A DNA stretch of 64,000 bases from assembly GCF_900323885.1 (NCBI RefSeq), contig NZ_OOHJ01000005.1, positions 1-64,000 on the forward strand, given 5' to 3'. The notes under the pieces are model-generated. The model worked only from the letters and a program-made list of their open reading frames with translations, was not told where the DNA came from and made no database searches. This DNA is from [Actinomadura] parvosata subsp. kistnae (lineage in GTDB: Bacteria > Actinomycetota > Actinomycetes > Streptosporangiales > Streptosporangiaceae). How positions within the stretch are numbered: the stretch's first letter is position 1; each line of letters starts with the position of its first letter. Positions 62,951 to 64,000 of this stretch are shown piece by piece. Made by a program: the position numbers and the translations under genes.

Positions 62951-64000
62951 ATGCTCAGCCTGCGCGACCTCAACCGTGCCACCCTGGCCCGCCAGCACCT
63001 GCTCTCCCGCCACGACGGGGACGCGGCCGACGTGGTGCACCGGCTCGTCGGGCTCCAGGCACAGGAGCCGCGGCCGCCGTACCTCGGGGTGTGGACGCGG
63101 CTGGAGGGGTTCCGGCGTGCGGACCTGCACGCGGCGCTGCACGCGCGCACGCTGGTCCGGGCCACCATGTGGCGGGCCACCCTTCACCTGATGACGGCCG
63201 CCGACTTCGCCGCGTTCCGGCCGGTGGTGGCGCCGGTGCTGGCCGCCGCCGCCCGCCGCTTCCCCGAGGTCGACTTCGACGCGGTCGCGGCCGCCGCCCA
63301 CCGGCTGCTCGCGGCGGGGCCTCTGACGTTCAACGAGCTGCGGCCGAAGCTGCTGGAGGAGTTTCCCGGAGCTTACGACCGGGCCCTCGGGTACGCCGTG
63401 CGCATGCTCACCCCGCTCGTCGTCGAGCCGACACAGGACCGGTGGAGCTACCCCCGCGAGCCCGCCTTCGGCCTGCCCGGCCTCCCCATGGAGGCGGCGC
63501 CCGCCTCCCCTGACGCGTCCGCCCCCGCCTCTGGAGGCGTGCCCGCGCTGGTCGAGCGCTACCTGGCCGCGTTCGGCCCCGCCACCCCCGCCGACGTGCA
63601 GACCTGGTCGGGGCTGCGCGGGCTACGCAAGATCATGACCGGCATGGACCTGGAGCGGGTGACCGACTTCGCCGGGCGCGAGCTCTTCGACCTGCCCGGC
63701 GCGCCCCGGCCGGGCGGTGACGTGCCCGCCCCCGTCCGGTTCCTGCCCGACTTCGACACGCTGATCCTCGGCCACGACGACCGCACCCGCGTCCTGGCCG
63801 ACGAGCACAAGAGCCTCGTCGCCACCAAGAACCTGCGCGTCAGGGCCGTCTACCTGGTCGACGGCTTCGCGGCCGGCACCTGGCAGATCAAGCGATCGGG
63901 CAAGAAGGCCACGCTGCTCGTCACCCCGTTCGGCAAGACCGACCTGGACGATCTGGAGGAGGAGGGCCTGCGCCTGCTCGCCTTCGCCGAGCCGGACGCC
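62951..64000 (+). CDS. AlkZ-like winged-helix protein, 3' end outside window
   Basis: At least 350 residues of the HTH_42/AlkZ family (winged-helix DNA glycosylases for crosslinks and bulky alkyl lesions). The N-terminus LRDLNRATLARQHLLSR is typical, and the family's QxQ catalytic motif is present in GLQAQEPRPPY. Later blocks VRATMWRATLHLMTAADF and VRFLPDFDTLILGHDDR match the family. The frame runs off the right edge. It is divergent from the aminotransferase with only 9 bp between start codons, so the mRNA is probably leaderless. Confidence 0.85.
   Translation, partial: MLSLRDLNRATLARQHLLSRHDGDAADVVHRLVGLQAQEPRPPYLGVWTRLEGFRRADLHAALHARTLVRATMWRATLHLMTAADFAAFRPVVAPVLAAAARRFPEVDFDAVAAAAHRLLAAGPLTFNELRPKLLEEFPGAYDRALGYAVRMLTPLVVEPTQDRWSYPREPAFGLPGLPMEAAPASPDASAPASGGVPALVERYLAAFGPATPADVQTWSGLRGLRKIMTGMDLERVTDFAGRELFDLPGAPRPGGDVPAPVRFLPDFDTLILGHDDRTRVLADEHKSLVATKNLRVRAVYLVDGFAAGTWQIKRSGKKATLLVTPFGKTDLDDLEEEGLRLLAFAEPDA

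Overview
The window reads as chromosome of a high-GC actinomycete, probably a Streptosporangiaceae/Nonomuraea-type organism. That placement is inference from overall GC, frequent GTG starts, a WhiB protein, a GlnR-type box, many TetR/LacI/GntR/PucR regulators, and ABC sugar importers without their own ATPase. No rRNA, tRNA, CRISPR array or prophage was seen. The window opens inside a SulP transporter gene and closes inside an AlkZ-like gene.

Layout. 0-14.7 kb: SulP transporter, a lone tyrosine recombinase, an NmrA-like reductase, a ferritin-like/CDGSH iron protein with a small acidic partner and an alpha/beta hydrolase, an ECF sigma factor that has lost its C-terminal SnoaL domain, a wrecked LuxR-type regulator, two hydrolases, WhiB, a ferritin-like paralogue, a sodium/solute symporter with a small membrane partner, and a cupin. 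Four copies of one 28-bp promoter-like element (TGTCAC at one end, CCGGTC at the other) lie upstream of the reductase, a hydrolase and the cupin, and look like the regulon of the local sigma factor. 14.7-25.3 kb: a divergent nitrogen-scavenging locus (permease; UAAP1/UAAP2, i.e. carboxyguanidine deiminase-type subunits; urea/guanidine carboxylase; allophanate hydrolase; MoeA-like protein) with a GlnR-like box and matched palindromes at both promoters. 25.3-32.6 kb: a secreted protein, a VOC protein, a SUKH-like protein, and a TetR-controlled efflux/SRPBCC plus carotenoid oxygenase pair, then an HxlR-SCP2 regulator. 32.7-39 kb: NCS1 permease, hydantoinase/oxoprolinase-type HyuA, two DUF917 proteins and an SDR in one tightly coupled operon. 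39-43 kb: a lone LacI regulator and a secreted protein embedded in several unrelated tandem-repeat arrays. 43-46.2 kb: MFS sugar-acid transporter, GntR regulator and enolase-superfamily dehydratase. 46.2-54.6 kb: two sensor kinases without response regulators, a TetR-controlled hydrolase operon with DUF1838, a third DUF917 and PucR. 54.6-61.8 kb: a LacI-controlled cluster resembling fructoselysine (Amadori product) catabolism. 61.8-64 kb: a class V aminotransferase and an AlkZ-like protein, divergent, with start codons 9 bp apart.

Two window-wide features stand out. First, five genes are broken by what looks like the loss of exactly one base, mostly in or beside G/C runs, so sequence error must be excluded before they are called pseudogenes. 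Second, 36.7-43.0 kb holds at least seven separate tandem-repeat arrays with units of 7 to 44 bp, three of them running into coding sequence.
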